Positions 11,534 through 21,790 of a stretch of DNA of 64,000 nt are shown piece by piece. A program made the position numbers and the translations under genes. The stretch's first letter is position 1. Each line of letters begins with the position of its first letter. The DNA comes from Epithemia pelagica (lineage: Eukaryota > Bacillariophyta > Bacillariophyceae > Surirellales > Surirellaceae). The DNA lies in assembly GCA_946965045.2 (NCBI GenBank), contig OX337239.1:1798001-1862000 (forward strand), written 5' to 3'. Under the pieces are notes generated by a model. It searched no databases. It was not told the DNA's origin and worked only from the letters and a program-made list of their open reading frames with translations.

Positions 11534-13844
11534 TTAGATTTGCTGTTTGAAACGGTCGCTTGCTTCTTCCTGCAAGCACCGGATATGGAGGTGCTTGGTT
11601 TGATCGTTCGATGCACGCCACGCAGCGACGACTGACTTGTACGTACGAATATCTGCCCCACGGTCGAGACTACCCATTCGTGCCATGGAGTCCATTTCCC
11701 GAAGCAATCTCTCCGCCCGTTTTGGATCGCCAGCATTCTGGTAACAAAAGATGACAGTGTTGTACGTCCAATTTGTTGGGCGAACATCAGAAGTTGTGCT
11801 TGTCTTGTATAGAGTCCACATTCGGCGAAGAAGTGATTCCGCTTTCTTTCCTGCTGAAACATTTCCTTTCGTCCGCGAAAACGTTGTCAGAACTATATGA
11901 AAGCAGCGAGCATCTGGCTTGTAGCGGTCAATCTTGCACTCGTTATACTTGTTGATGAGTTCTCCCAACAGCATGAAAGCACGATCAACCTGACCGGCTT
12001 TGTTGAGTGCCCCAATGACAGTCGTGTACTTGATCACATCAGGACATGCCGAGTCCTCTCCCGAATCGAAGAGAGTCTTGATCCATTCGAAAGACTCGAG
12101 CAGTTTATGAACGGAATCCGAACGATTGGTCTTTGTCCTGAATCAATGACAACTCCCGCGTATTAGAAACTTCTTGGCAATCGCAATCGAATTTCGACAC
12201 GTCTACTTACCAGGCCTTCAACAGTAACGCATAGCTGTATTCATCGGGAGCAGCTGGAACTCTTCCATCACGGTTCAAGTCTCGCCAACGATGCAAAATC
12301 ATCTCCACGCGTTCCGGAGACTCGCGAAAATTCGATTTTGACCATACAGCAAGTAAAGTATTAAAGCTCCGAACAGTGGGAACCGCGTTTTTTAGTCCAG
12401 AGAGATAAGTGTCCACCATCTCCCACAAGATACGCTCTGCGTCGTGGTACTTGTTCCCACAGTTCACGAATACATTGATAAGATTCGAGTAACAAATAGT
12501 GTCTGGCTCCAGGTTGTTGTCTCCATTTTCATAGCGCTCGAGCATGGCACGAAACAACGACTCCGCCCGAGATGCAGCGTCAGGTCTCCCACTGTTCGCC
12601 CAACAGTGGAGTATGCACGTGTAGGTGAATGTGTCAGGACCGCAAGTAGGAGCCATACCGGTGTCACCAAGCTGATGCATTTGACGAAGAAGATGTTCGC
12701 ATGCATCTGGAGCTTCAACTTTCTTTTCTGAGCGTTGCCAGGCATACATTACAGTCGTGAAGATGCGTTTGTCAGGAGGAAGGTTTCCTTTGTAGAACTC
12801 GTGCCACATGAGAGCAAGAACAGTCTCGGCCTTTGCAGCGTCGCCGCGAGACGCATATGCGTGCACTACACTGTTGAAACAACCTCCGTCGGGAGGAGAT
12901 TCTGAGAGTCCTTCATGGTAGTCACATAGCATTTGGCGCAGAAGGAATTCAGCATGCTCTGCTGCTCCAATATCTTTTGATGCCGCCACAGAACGAATAG
13001 AAAGCTCGCTATTGGTAGGTTTCGAAGTCTTTGGGTCAACAATCGTTTTCTTCACAGGTTCTTTTGAACGAGATTTAGGGGGATCCTCTTGGCACGTAGT
13101 GGGAGTGTCAAGATTTTGGCGAAGAGCTGCCGAAAAATCCATTCCAATGCCAACGTCTCCTCTTCCAATCGATGTCCCTATGTCACTCTTATCACATATC
13201 TTTTCTTGTATGAGTACCGTTTTCCTCTCTTTTCCAGAAACTCCATCTGCCTGGCGAGTCCGACCCAAAATATCAAGCTCAGCTGTGAAACGATGTTCTC
13301 CATGCTTCGGCAATCCATAACCTGGAAGGTTTTGGAGGACAAGTGTGAGAACAGAGGTACACCCCAGATGCATTCGAGGTTTATGGAACCATGACTGTTA
13401 TCCTCGCTTCATGATATGATGCCTACCTTCAAGCTTGTCATTGTGGGAAAAGCCGGGAGGAAGAACTTGGGCCGTTGGAGTGACCATTGGGTGTGATCGA
13501 GGAAGACTTTTCAAGTTCTGCTTTTGTCCTTGAACATGACCATTAGTAGTACGATGAATCTTGGGAGGAGGTGTCAGAACATCTTGCGACGAAAACAACG
13601 ACGAGTCTTTGATCCATTTTTCTGTGAGGTAGGGTTCAGTCTTGACGGGGTGATGATGGTCTTTGATAAGGGCGGCGCTTTTCGTTCCAAAAGCCGGGGA
13701 AGGTGGTTGGTTTTCCTTGTTTGCGTCTGACTGAGCTGGAAGAGCTTTCTTCCTTTCCACAGCTTTCGAAAACCCAATAGGAGGATAAGTTGTTCCTCGA
13801 ACATTTCCAATACTGGCGTTCGGATCTCGCTCTCGGAGCGCCAT
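11534..13844 (-). CDS. Pentatricopeptide repeat (PPR) protein, three exons
   Basis: Exons placed by reading frame and splice sites are 13427-13844, 12211-13321 and 11534-12137, giving 710 aa. Intron 1 (13322-13426) runs GTAGGC...TTCCAG and intron 2 (12138-12210) runs GTAAGT...ATTCAG; both joins keep the frame. The first ~270 residues are disordered (NKENQPPSP, polar). From about residue 300 onward degenerate PPR helices repeat, with units such as FNSVVHAYASRGDAAKAETVL, FTYTCILHCWANSGRPDAASRAESLF, CYSNLINVFVNCG and YTTVIGALNKAGQVDRAFMLL. PPR proteins usually bind organellar RNA. Spacing is irregular, as is common in diatom members, and there is no DYW or SMR domain. Targeting is unclear from the N-terminus. 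Confidence 0.85.
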
Positions 13845-15155
13845 GGTTCAAGCAACCGAATGGTCTCTTTACATTTATGTTGGATCTTCCTTTTTGGCTT
13901 TGGCCCTCTTCCAAAAATGAGAGTTGCATGCGATTCGTGACAGCGGACCCCCGCGGAATCTCGGGGTTTGAACGATGAAATTCCCGCGGTGGCGACCGAC
14001 AGAGACAAGCTTCCCGTAAAGCGTCTCCTGATGTAAACGCTAGGGATTTATGCGAGTGAAATTCTGTGCGTCTGGGAATTGTAAGTATCTAACTTCGCGG
14101 TCGCTGAAATATGATATATATCCAAAAGTTGCCGACGTGAAATCGAATTGATACAAGAGTGAATTGAAGCATTCGACGAATGATATAAGGATTCAGGATT
14201 GAAGACAACTTTGACAGTTAGCCACACGCGATGTGGCCGACTCGAATGACATCCAAGAATGGATCCAGGTTCAGGAAATTCAAGGCGCTCTGTAGGATAT
14301 TAGGGTGAATCAACCGATTCCATAGTGTCTCATATGAACAATCCTCGCATAATGTCAGAATTTGAATATCCATACCATGATATTCCGGTATCTTTCCATC
14401 GGTCTGTTTCCGAGTATGAATATGGACTATGCAAAGGAATGGTTCGATCATCGGTTGCTAGGTAGTCACAAGAATGAAATGAACTTGTCCACAGGCAATA
14501 TTGTACTACGATCCAATGCGATGATTCACTCTGCATGGTTCACTCTGCATGGATCGGTTCAGCCCATAAAGTCCAGAAAAGTGTTGACTTGGAGACTCAA
14601 TGTTTCAAGAAATTCAACGAAGACCAGCCAAGCACGATCTCCCAGTCGGACAGTCAATTGTCAAGCGCCACAACAGTACGACATTTCACTTTTGTCAGGC
14701 CTACAGATACAGATTGGGTGAAACAACAAACAACCTCCTTCCGATTCTTTCCCACAGAAATAGGCAGTTCCATCCACTGTAGTTGTAGTTCAGAGTTCGG
14801 AAACAAATCCGGAGCGCCTCCTCAAAGTATGAGCAAATTGATGCCAGATCAAGGTTGTTTGAAGAGCAGGGCATTGACTCCTCGGAATATGACGCCCCAT
14901 GGAACATCGTACATTTGCAATCTGCACATGCACACAACCACAGTCGAGAATAAGATACAGCGCTTGAGAAAGATTTTTGCGACGACAACGGCTACACGAT
15001 TGAGAACTGGTGAATGAAAATGTGCGTCTTTTATGCGACCCAAGAAAGGACTACACTTGAAGCAATGGATTTGATTCCATTCCGATTCTGCTTGCGACTT
15101 CTGGAAAGGTAAAGGAGAGGCGAAGTTGTACTGAGAGACCTCGTAACTCGTAACC
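13845..15155. other. Divergent intergenic region, no gene recognised
   Basis: 1.3 kb between the PPR gene (-) and the small plastid-type gene (+). A 160-codon open frame at 14535-15017 has no recognisable content. A 14-bp tandem duplication lies at 14525-14552. Confidence 0.5.
14525..14552. repeat. Tandem repeat, 2 x 14 bp
   Basis: TTCACTCTGCATGG occurs twice without a gap. It is minor and probably a slippage product. Confidence 0.75.
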
Positions 15156-15771
15156 ATGACGAGACGAAACGACATGATGATGAAGGCGGTGTTGCTGCTC
15201 ATATACGTGGTCTTCTCCCCCGCAAACGCATTTACTGTACAGCCATGTCCTTGGTATGCCTCTTTATCATCTCCTTTATGGACATCACGACCCGCCACAT
15301 TTTCAGGCAAGAGATATATGGCTGAATCGGCAGATCCGGAAGCTGGTGCAGAACCAGACAAACAAGAAAATGAGGATGATGCCAGCTCTTCGTCATCTCC
15401 TGAGTTAGAGGCGGAAACCGACAGCAGTAATTCCATGGCAGAGGATATCTCAACTGAAGGAGGGATGTGGAAAACAGTCTTGCTTGCTGGACCACTGTTT
15501 CTCAAGTTCGTTGTTGTATTGGTGTGAGTATTGGCTCTTGTGATATTATGTGTGATTGGCCATCCCTCGTACGCTTGCTCCTAGGATATCACGGCTTTTT
15601 GTGTACTCATATAATTTCCTCCTCGTTACTGTCGTTCACAGACTCAAGTTCTTGACAGACCTAGTTGTATTTCCGTTATTGTGGCTCTATCGCTTGGCCC
15701 GCTTGACGAAGAAGCAAGTTCTAAAGCTTTTTGGACAAAGCACAGAAACTCCCAACTCTGCAGGGGCATGA
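15156..15771 (+). CDS. Small plastid-type membrane protein, unknown function, two exons
   Basis: Exons 15156-15523 and 15642-15771 give 165 aa. The intron is GTGAGT...TTCACAG (118 bp), and splicing joins the open frame VVVLV to LKFLTDLVVF. Residues 1-25 form a signal peptide ending ANA, followed by Phe26, the ASAFAP-like junction used for diatom plastid import. Residues ~55-100 are acidic and Ser-rich. The C-terminal third carries a hydrophobic segment (TVLLAGPLFLKFVVVLV) directly continued by a second one (FLTDLVVFPLLWLYRL), then a basic tail with TKKQVLKLFG. I infer a small plastid membrane protein with one long or two close membrane helices. I do not recognise the family. Convergent with the transporter gene, 115 bp away. 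Confidence 0.7.
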
Positions 15772-15886
15772 AATGTGATCGGCATCTTGATGACCCGTGA
15801 ATGTGTATAGTTTTGTATAATACGTTGTAACTAGACCTCCTACCCGCTCGCCTTCATGCCCGATTTGATTGTGGTATGAGTCTTCA

Positions 15887-17116
15887 TCATCGTTGCGCAG
15901 GGTAAAGCGCAAACATAATGAAACTTAGTGCTGCGAGAAGACCTCCAACCCATTGCGAAGCCGACACAGGTTTGTCGGTTTTGCTAAACATGTTTTGAAG
16001 AACACCAGAAAGAAACATTCCTTGTATGAGTGCAAATCCTTTCTGCACGGCGCCGGCATATTTGGTCACCAAACCAACAAGTATACCTCCGGCCGCATTC
16101 GTTGCTATTGGAATCAACGTTGCCACTGTCCAGCCCACTGTGATCCTTTCTTCACGGCAGCGCCTTCCATCTGGTGTCCAAGGCAACAACAGATTTAAAA
16201 AGTCAAACAAAGCTGATATTGCCGACATTTCCAGTGACAGCAGTAGGGTGTTCCTTTTCAAAACCTGTAAATTCTTTTGAGTCAAACTTCCAGCTAGACC
16301 AGATATCAAGCTTGCCATCAGGGCTGGTAAAACTCCCGAAAACCATCTCATTCGACGCCTTGCCATCTCATCTTCCTCGACAGTTTCGGTTGAGGTTACG
16401 AATGGAATCGCTATTATTGATTCCATCACAAGAGCAGATAGCAACAAGATTACCAATGCCAGCATCTGCTGAGGAGTTTGTCTTTGTCCCAACAAGAAGA
16501 AACAGCAAACAGCAGCCGAAAGAGTTTTGGTCTGGTTCAGAACATTGAACGTGATGGGTGAAAGATTCTGATAAGCCTGTAGCTGACAGTAGTTTTGAAA
16601 CACATATAGAAGGGCTGGCAATCCAGCTGCCGATAGAGAACTTGACCACGTCCATCCCAACGTCGCTTCATGTAGGCTTCCAGTCAGCAAAAGGCATGCC
16701 AAACTAGAGAAAAACCGGATCACATCTTGAACAAAGACATATGTGCCCTTGATCATGTTTTTCGGTGCATGTAGTTTCGTGAGCAAAGGCTGAAAGCCAT
16801 ATTGAAGTGCAAGAAGTGCCATGTACAAAGAGCCCAACGCAGTCGAAGCCTCGCCTCCAACTAGAAAGGATGAATGCAGCCTTATTCTGTTTGTTTTCCA
16901 GTTGTTGGAGACAGGAGAGTCCATGAACAAGTTATTCGATTGGGTTGTGGTCATATGTTCCTCCTGTATGCGATACGACGAGCTGTGGGGTGCAATGTAT
17001 GGTCTTGCCGATCTCGAAAACGCCGCTGCATCTGGAAAAAATACGAAACAAACTAGTGTAATATATGTAACGTAAAAGACCGCATCCAATGTTCCCCGGT
17101 TCAAAGAGACACCCAT
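15887..17116 (-). CDS. Nucleotide-sugar transporter family protein (SLC35A-like) with plastid-type presequence
   Basis: The protein is 409 aa from the first ATG (17116); upstream frame has no ATG. Ten or so hydrophobic helices follow a polar loop. Diagnostic blocks for the CMP-sialic acid/UDP-galactose transporter family are PALLYVFQNYCQLQAYQNLSPITFNVLNQTKTLSAAVCC (residues from roughly 170), GSLTQKNLQ, and the final KYAGAVQKGFALIQGMFLSG, matching the KYADNIxK-type block. The N-terminus (about residues 12-32) is a signal-peptide-like helix ending DAAA, followed by Phe33, a plastid-type junction. Family members normally sit in Golgi or ER membranes, exchanging nucleotide-sugar for NMP, so the presequence is notable. 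It could be a cleaved ER signal instead. Location is inference. Confidence 0.83.
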   Translation of the reverse strand: MGVSLNRGTLDAVFYVTYITLVCFVFFPDAAAFSRSARPYIAPHSSSYRIQEEHMTTTQSNNLFMDSPVSNNWKTNRIRLHSSFLVGGEASTALGSLYMALLALQYGFQPLLTKLHAPKNMIKGTYVFVQDVIRFFSSLACLLLTGSLHEATLGWTWSSSLSAAGLPALLYVFQNYCQLQAYQNLSPITFNVLNQTKTLSAAVCCFFLLGQRQTPQQMLALVILLLSALVMESIIAIPFVTSTETVEEDEMARRRMRWFSGVLPALMASLISGLAGSLTQKNLQVLKRNTLLLSLEMSAISALFDFLNLLLPWTPDGRRCREERITVGWTVATLIPIATNAAGGILVGLVTKYAGAVQKGFALIQGMFLSGVLQNMFSKTDKPVSASQWVGGLLAALSFIMFALYPAQR

Positions 17117-17608
17117 TCCCAGTCGTTCAAACCTCACTTGTTGTGATTTCGATTGTGCCAATGGCAACTGTTTCAAAAAATGGGGAAAGGTGCGCCATCA
17201 GGATTTTGGAAGATCGCGGTGGCAGCTACGGATAAAAACGTTGGACGCGAGTCGGTCGCAGAAAGATGTTTCCATCAGATGAACTTTTGATGCTGGTAGC
17301 TGGTAGGAGATGTGTTAGGAGTAGATGGAAGATGAGCTTGCTGATCGGTATGATAATGATAACTGCAGATCGCTCGAAACTAAGGGATCACAGAAGGCTG
17401 CAAAAAGGAAAGGTTGATCATTTAACTGCCACCATGTCTTCTGCCATCATTCTTCAACAAGCTATCGGAACTAACGAGTTGGCAATCCGGAATGGACAGC
17501 GACCGAGGCATGTAAGAGGCACAAAATGAATCTAGCAGCTTGTTGTTACTTCAAATCAAGAATGGAATGACTCGTAGCAGGCAACGCGTTGTATTTCTTC
17601 ATTCCACT
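17117..17608. other. Intergenic region between tandem minus-strand genes
   Basis: 492 bp between the transporter start and the TLC gene stop. It should contain the transporter promoter and the TLC 3' end. No repeat or RNA gene seen. Confidence 0.5.
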
Positions 17609-18595
17609 TTATAAATCGGGAGATGAATCTTTCGAGGCATCTCCAGTTGTAAAATAGTTCTCCTGTAATATTCTGATACAGTCTTGCACCCAGGCAATGC
17701 TGACAACGGCAATGGCCCACTTGAGAACAGACCAAAAAATGGATAAGCCAATGGGGATACCATTCTTTTTGCCATGAACGAACAAACTGTACGTCATGTG
17801 ACCAAACATGGCCCAACCAAAGAAGGTGCGAACAAAAATGTACGACACACAAAACAGGAAAGTTGTGACATAATCTGCCGTTCTCAACCATCCAAGTTCC
17901 TTGCAGCAGTCGAGCTTCAACGCCGTAGATGTCATGTAATATCCATTTTGAAATGGATTGGTGACTTCGCCAAGGACTATCAACATCATGACTGCAACAT
18001 GGCCTGCATCTACCATCCGCGCAGACGTGATCATTACCACCACAATAGCATGGTGTGCCAAGAACGCATAGTCCGAGGGATCTACATCTCCATTTATGAT
18101 CATGGCACAAAAGTCATACATCATATAACCTGTGCAGAACTGCATCAAAGCATGACTTGCATCTTGCCACCATAACGGAGCCTCGGACATTTTTTCACAG
18201 GGAAGATACCGTCTTCTCACGAAGAGGAGACAGCAACCTGAAACAACCAACGTCGAGTGAAGGATCCCAACAGCGGATGCTGCTACCAACTGTTGACTTT
18301 TATCTTTCGGAAAACCACCATAGTTGACAAGGAGTGATTGGACAGCAGCATTGATACATCCGAGAACCCAAAACGTGGCAAAGCACACAGAAAAGTCCAG
18401 CGGTGATCCACCCAGGCCAATGGGAAGTTTAACTTGAAGAGGAAGAGAGGAGGAGAGATTGCTCCAGACCTGTAGAATCATTGAAATATCATTGTTCGAA
18501 GTCTTCATCTCTTCGTCTTTGTCTCGCAACGATTCGGGTGGGAAGAATCCCTCCTTCCAGTCGCCTAGAATATGTGTGCTCTCATTAAGTCCCAT
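17609..18595 (-). CDS. TLC-domain (TRAM-LAG1-CLN8) multi-pass membrane protein
   Basis: The protein is 328 aa from the first ATG (18595); the open frame extends to 18715 only with a GTG start. An N-terminal polar region is followed by about seven hydrophobic segments. The block with HALMQFCTGYMMYDFCAM, then DYAFLAHHAIVVVMI (adjacent HH) and MLIVLGEVTNPFQN, matches the TLC domain of the TLCD4/TMEM56 type (conserved GY-x-x-YD, HH and E-x-S/T-x-P/x-x-N positions). It lacks the LAG1 motif of ceramide synthases, so ceramide synthesis is not indicated. A role in membrane-lipid composition or trafficking is inference from the family. Upstream and divergent is the KWSP protein gene. Confidence 0.8.
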   Translation of the reverse strand: MGLNESTHILGDWKEGFFPPESLRDKDEEMKTSNNDISMILQVWSNLSSSLPLQVKLPIGLGGSPLDFSVCFATFWVLGCINAAVQSLLVNYGGFPKDKSQQLVAASAVGILHSTLVVSGCCLLFVRRRYLPCEKMSEAPLWWQDASHALMQFCTGYMMYDFCAMIINGDVDPSDYAFLAHHAIVVVMITSARMVDAGHVAVMMLIVLGEVTNPFQNGYYMTSTALKLDCCKELGWLRTADYVTTFLFCVSYIFVRTFFGWAMFGHMTYSLFVHGKKNGIPIGLSIFWSVLKWAIAVVSIAWVQDCIRILQENYFTTGDASKDSSPDL

Positions 18596-19038
18596 GTAAT
18601 TCGGGACCCAATAAGACACAGGTTTGCTCGTGCTCCCGGAGATCCAGTCTCTTGCACAGAGTACGAAAGTCCTCGAAAATGCAACCTGTGTTCCGCCTAA
18701 TGGGTTCTGTCGCACTGTTCTTTGCGGTTTTCATCCATCAAGCTCAAATTCTTAGAGTCACGTATCCCCTCCAGCACAATGATCTTCAAATAGATCACAT
18801 TCGTGGACGCTGGAGATTTTGAATGGTTTTGCGTTCGACGCAAGCAGGTGGCAAACGTCATCGCTACATGGATACATCACCTCGCTATCGTCACAGTCAA
18901 ATCGTTGCACCTACGTACTTTCGCCTTTCGTGGACCCCCAATCCATCAAAACCAAACAAAGCGTATCTCCACGAAACATCAAAGTTTGAGAAGCAGCACA
19001 TTGTCTCGTAAGAAACCAAAACCAAAACAAACTCCAAG
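18596..19038. promoter_or_regulatory. Divergent promoter region (TLC gene / KWSP gene)
   Basis: 443 bp between two start codons. The last ~30 bases before the plus-strand ATG are an A/C-rich leader (repeated ACCAAAA/AACAAAC) like those in front of strongly expressed eukaryotic genes. No box is called with confidence. Confidence 0.4.
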
Positions 19039-19614
19039 ATGAAGACCAGTTTCTCCATTGCCGCCGCTGCTTTGATCGCCGCTTCTGCCGAGGCTTTCAC
19101 TATCTCCTCCGACTCTGTCCGCACTTCCACCGAGCTTTACAAGTACCGCCCTACCAAGTGGACTCCTCAGTACGGTTCCACTGGCAGTGCCACCTCCAGC
19201 AGTCCCTCTTACGGTGCTCCCTCTTACAGTGCTGCTCCCCCTGCCGCCCCAGCTGATGCCGCAGCTGCCCCTTCGTACGGTGGTATGCCCTCGGCACCCA
19301 AGGGAGACTACTCCGGTGTCAAGTGGAGTCCCCAAGGAGGCGCCAACCCCGGCTTCTCCGGACCCCCCTCTGCTGGTGCCGCCGCCCCTGTTGCCGCGGC
19401 CGCTGCTCCGGCTGCCCCTGCCGCCTCTGGCCCTTCTTTGGATGACCTTGCCGCTCAATGGGCCGCCATGAACAGTGACCACGACGGTGTCCCACCTCCT
19501 CAAATGAACCATACTCCTCCCCCGGCCGCCCCTCCTGCTCCACCTGCCGCCCCCGCTGGTCCCACTATGGCTGACCTTGCATCACAATGGGCCTCCATGA
19601 ACAGCTCCGACTAA
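19039..19614 (+). CDS. Small Ala/Pro-rich plastid-type protein with KWTP/KWSP motifs (pyrenoid linker-like candidate)
   Basis: The protein is 191 aa. Residues 1-19 are a signal peptide (ending AEA) followed by Phe20, an ASAFAP-type plastid entry site. The mature protein has no folded domain: Ala, Pro, Ser, Gly and Tyr dominate, with prion-like SYGAPSYS stretches. Two aromatic stickers stand out, KWTPQYG at 40-46 and KWSPQGG at 95-101, plus a second duplicated motif, DLAAQWAAMNSD (136-147) and DLASQWASMNSS (179-190). The KWSP motif with basic/aromatic spacing recalls PYCO1, the Rubisco-binding pyrenoid linker reported from Phaeodactylum; that link is from memory and is inference. Codon choice is strongly biased to C/T-ending preferred codons, unlike its neighbours, suggesting very high expression. 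A thylakoid or stromal structural protein is the alternative. Confidence 0.75.
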   Translation: MKTSFSIAAAALIAASAEAFTISSDSVRTSTELYKYRPTKWTPQYGSTGSATSSSPSYGAPSYSAAPPAAPADAAAAPSYGGMPSAPKGDYSGVKWSPQGGANPGFSGPPSAGAAAPVAAAAAPAAPAASGPSLDDLAAQWAAMNSDHDGVPPPQMNHTPPPAAPPAPPAAPAGPTMADLASQWASMNSSD

Positions 19615-20448
19615 GCAAGAAACATCATACGAAAAAATATGTTGTCTATAGAACCACGTAACGAAAGTAAGCTGACGCTACCAAGAAGTGCAATATAAGC
19701 AATAAGTAAGATCATTCCATTCACGGCAGCAATTTCTCTGGAAATGTGGTATAGTCCATTTTTGTGTAGTTCTGAAGAGAGTATCATCACAAGAGAGACA
19801 GACTTTCGCACTAATACCGACGACTATCAGATCTCCCAACCCATCACAAGTTCTCTCTGAAGATACTTCTGGTGCTCGTTTCAGTTGGTCCTGACATTGA
19901 GGATGATCAGACGAAACTAGAGTTCGAGTACGCACAACAATCGCAATGGTAGCGTTATTTCTGGTTGCTAAAGTTCGAAGTTGGACCAAATGTTTGTGTC
20001 TCGAAATATATAAAGAGGTAAGGGATCTCACGGCGCTCGGTAGACAGAATAGACATAAAACATAAAAGACATCAGAATCAGAGCTCCCCGCCCGTTTGTC
20101 GTCCGCATCAGGAGCGTAAGTCAAGTCACTGCCCGGCGTTTCTCCGAGTACTGCATTCCTATTATATTTATGTGTTCACTAACCTTTCCCGTCCGTTGGC
20201 GTGCTCTTTTCCATCAAGAAAAGTGAGGAAAGATTTTCCACACGAGTCAATTCTTCCTCATGTGTGGCCGGCATAACCATAATAGCAACAATAGATCTCT
20301 TGCATTGTCTTTGCTGACGCAGTTGATCGTCGCTAAAAACAGGATTGAAGTTGTTGCGAGATCTTCAAACAAAGCGTGGCACAAATTCATTCAGTGCGTA
20401 AGGTACAAAGCAAAACTAGAACACAGTTAACGGAGTTGACCTTGGCCA
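19615..20448. other. Intergenic region, no gene recognised
   Basis: 834 bp between two plus-strand genes. A 148-codon minus-strand frame (19678-20124) has no recognisable content and unconvincing composition. No repeats noted. Confidence 0.5.
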
Positions 20449-21366
20449 ATGAAGCAACAAATCCAACGAGCGGGTGACTTTGTTCGGTGCGCCCGACCAA
20501 GACGAAGAGGGCTTCGGACTGGTCATCGTCCGACCAAAGGCTCACGTGACATATCGGAAGTAGAAAAGACGTTCGTACATGATAGTGAGGATGACTACTC
20601 TCACCATTCTAACTTGGTGACCGGCCGCGAGCAAGAAATGCGCAAAGTCTCTCCTCACCGCAGTTATTCGCCGGCTTCTTCCATCGAAGAATCTTCCTCC
20701 GTTGCGATCGAAAATATGGAGGCTTCTCTTTCCCCACAATACCGTCGTAATCAAAGCATTTTCAATCGCATGTCAGTGATTGGTTTGTCTTCAATCCCCT
20801 TGTATCCTTCAAGTCCTTCTCGGCGTCAAAAGAGGTCTCGTGTGGCGCCATCCCAAACTTCTTTCCGATCATCGACAAGAAGAAGGGAGAGCTTATATCT
20901 ACAACAAGATCGGTCGTCTGTGACAATTCGAAGCGAAACTATTGAGACACCCTTGGGATTTATGGAAAGCTACTCTTCGTGCGTGAAACAACAGACGCAA
21001 TGTTTTCTGCATCGAAATTGGTGGAATACAATGTTCCATTCGATCATTTCATCCGACTTATGGCCATCGTTGTTTTTTGTGTTTGCGTTCACCTTTTGGC
21101 TGTCGTTGTATCGTGTATACATCAAGCCTGCGATCCTTCACATTTGGAGCCACTCCGCGAGGCATGTGTTGACGGCAATGAAGAGTCAATGGTTACGCAT
21201 TCGCGTTGGCAAAGATCGCGATCGTATCATGTTTGCCATTGGCATTATGTTGCTTCAAATTAGACGACGAGAACAGATTACGCAAATGTGCCTTAAGTAT
21301 CATGAAAAACACATTCGTAAGAGACCATTGCTTCGTAAAAAGGCTCAAGATGTACCTCAAGGATGA
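20449..21366 (+). CDS. Unknown protein with one predicted membrane helix
   Basis: The protein is 305 aa. Residues 1-165 are Ser/Arg-rich and probably disordered (RSYSPASSIEESSS, SPSRRQKRSR). One clear hydrophobic segment follows (LWPSLFFVFAFTFWLSLYRVYI, about residues 204-225), then a basic helical C-terminus (HEKHIRKRPLLRKKAQ). I do not recognise the family. The layout suggests a single-pass membrane protein with a long regulated cytosolic N-terminus. The composition and uninterrupted frame argue that it is real, but nothing else supports it. Confidence 0.55.
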   Translation: MKQQIQRAGDFVRCARPRRRGLRTGHRPTKGSRDISEVEKTFVHDSEDDYSHHSNLVTGREQEMRKVSPHRSYSPASSIEESSSVAIENMEASLSPQYRRNQSIFNRMSVIGLSSIPLYPSSPSRRQKRSRVAPSQTSFRSSTRRRESLYLQQDRSSVTIRSETIETPLGFMESYSSCVKQQTQCFLHRNWWNTMFHSIISSDLWPSLFFVFAFTFWLSLYRVYIKPAILHIWSHSARHVLTAMKSQWLRIRVGKDRDRIMFAIGIMLLQIRRREQITQMCLKYHEKHIRKRPLLRKKAQDVPQG

Positions 21367-21790
21367 TGTCGCCGACATTCAGTTTTCGATGAAGGTAGGT
21401 TCTCCTTCTGCTTGTCCTGTCCCGGCGTCGTTGTTCATGAGAATGATTTGTACCACAAAAAACACAATGATAGGTCGTTCGTATCCATGGACGAAGATTT
21501 CTTAACTTGGTTGACTCGTGAACCATGAACAAACGAAATGGGAAATGTACATGTTCTACGATATCATGACTCACAATAACAATGTTACCTTACGAAAATT
21601 TAGAATCTACATATTCCTGGCATTACCTACCCATGATGACAGAAAGGGACACCTTCGGGGATTGTCGTATCATGAGCGTGGCAGAAAACCAAATTTAACC
21701 GTTTCCACGCGGTCCAACGTGTCACAGTACCGAAACTCATGTGATCACACCACAAATCGTAATCCTTCCTCATTTTGGAAGGACTCCACC
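21367..21790. other. Intergenic region / sulfotransferase leader
   Basis: 424 bp. The sulfotransferase frame remains open upstream to 21518, but that part has unrelated composition and the ATG at 21791 has a far better context, so I treat it as 5' leader. Confidence 0.5.

Noticed and set aside
14535..15017. 160-codon plus-strand frame
   Set aside because: No domain, no repeats, begins inside a 14-bp duplication and has composition close to random.
14849..15505. 218-codon minus-strand frame
   Set aside because: It overlaps the presequence-bearing gene at 15156 in antisense and has no recognisable content.
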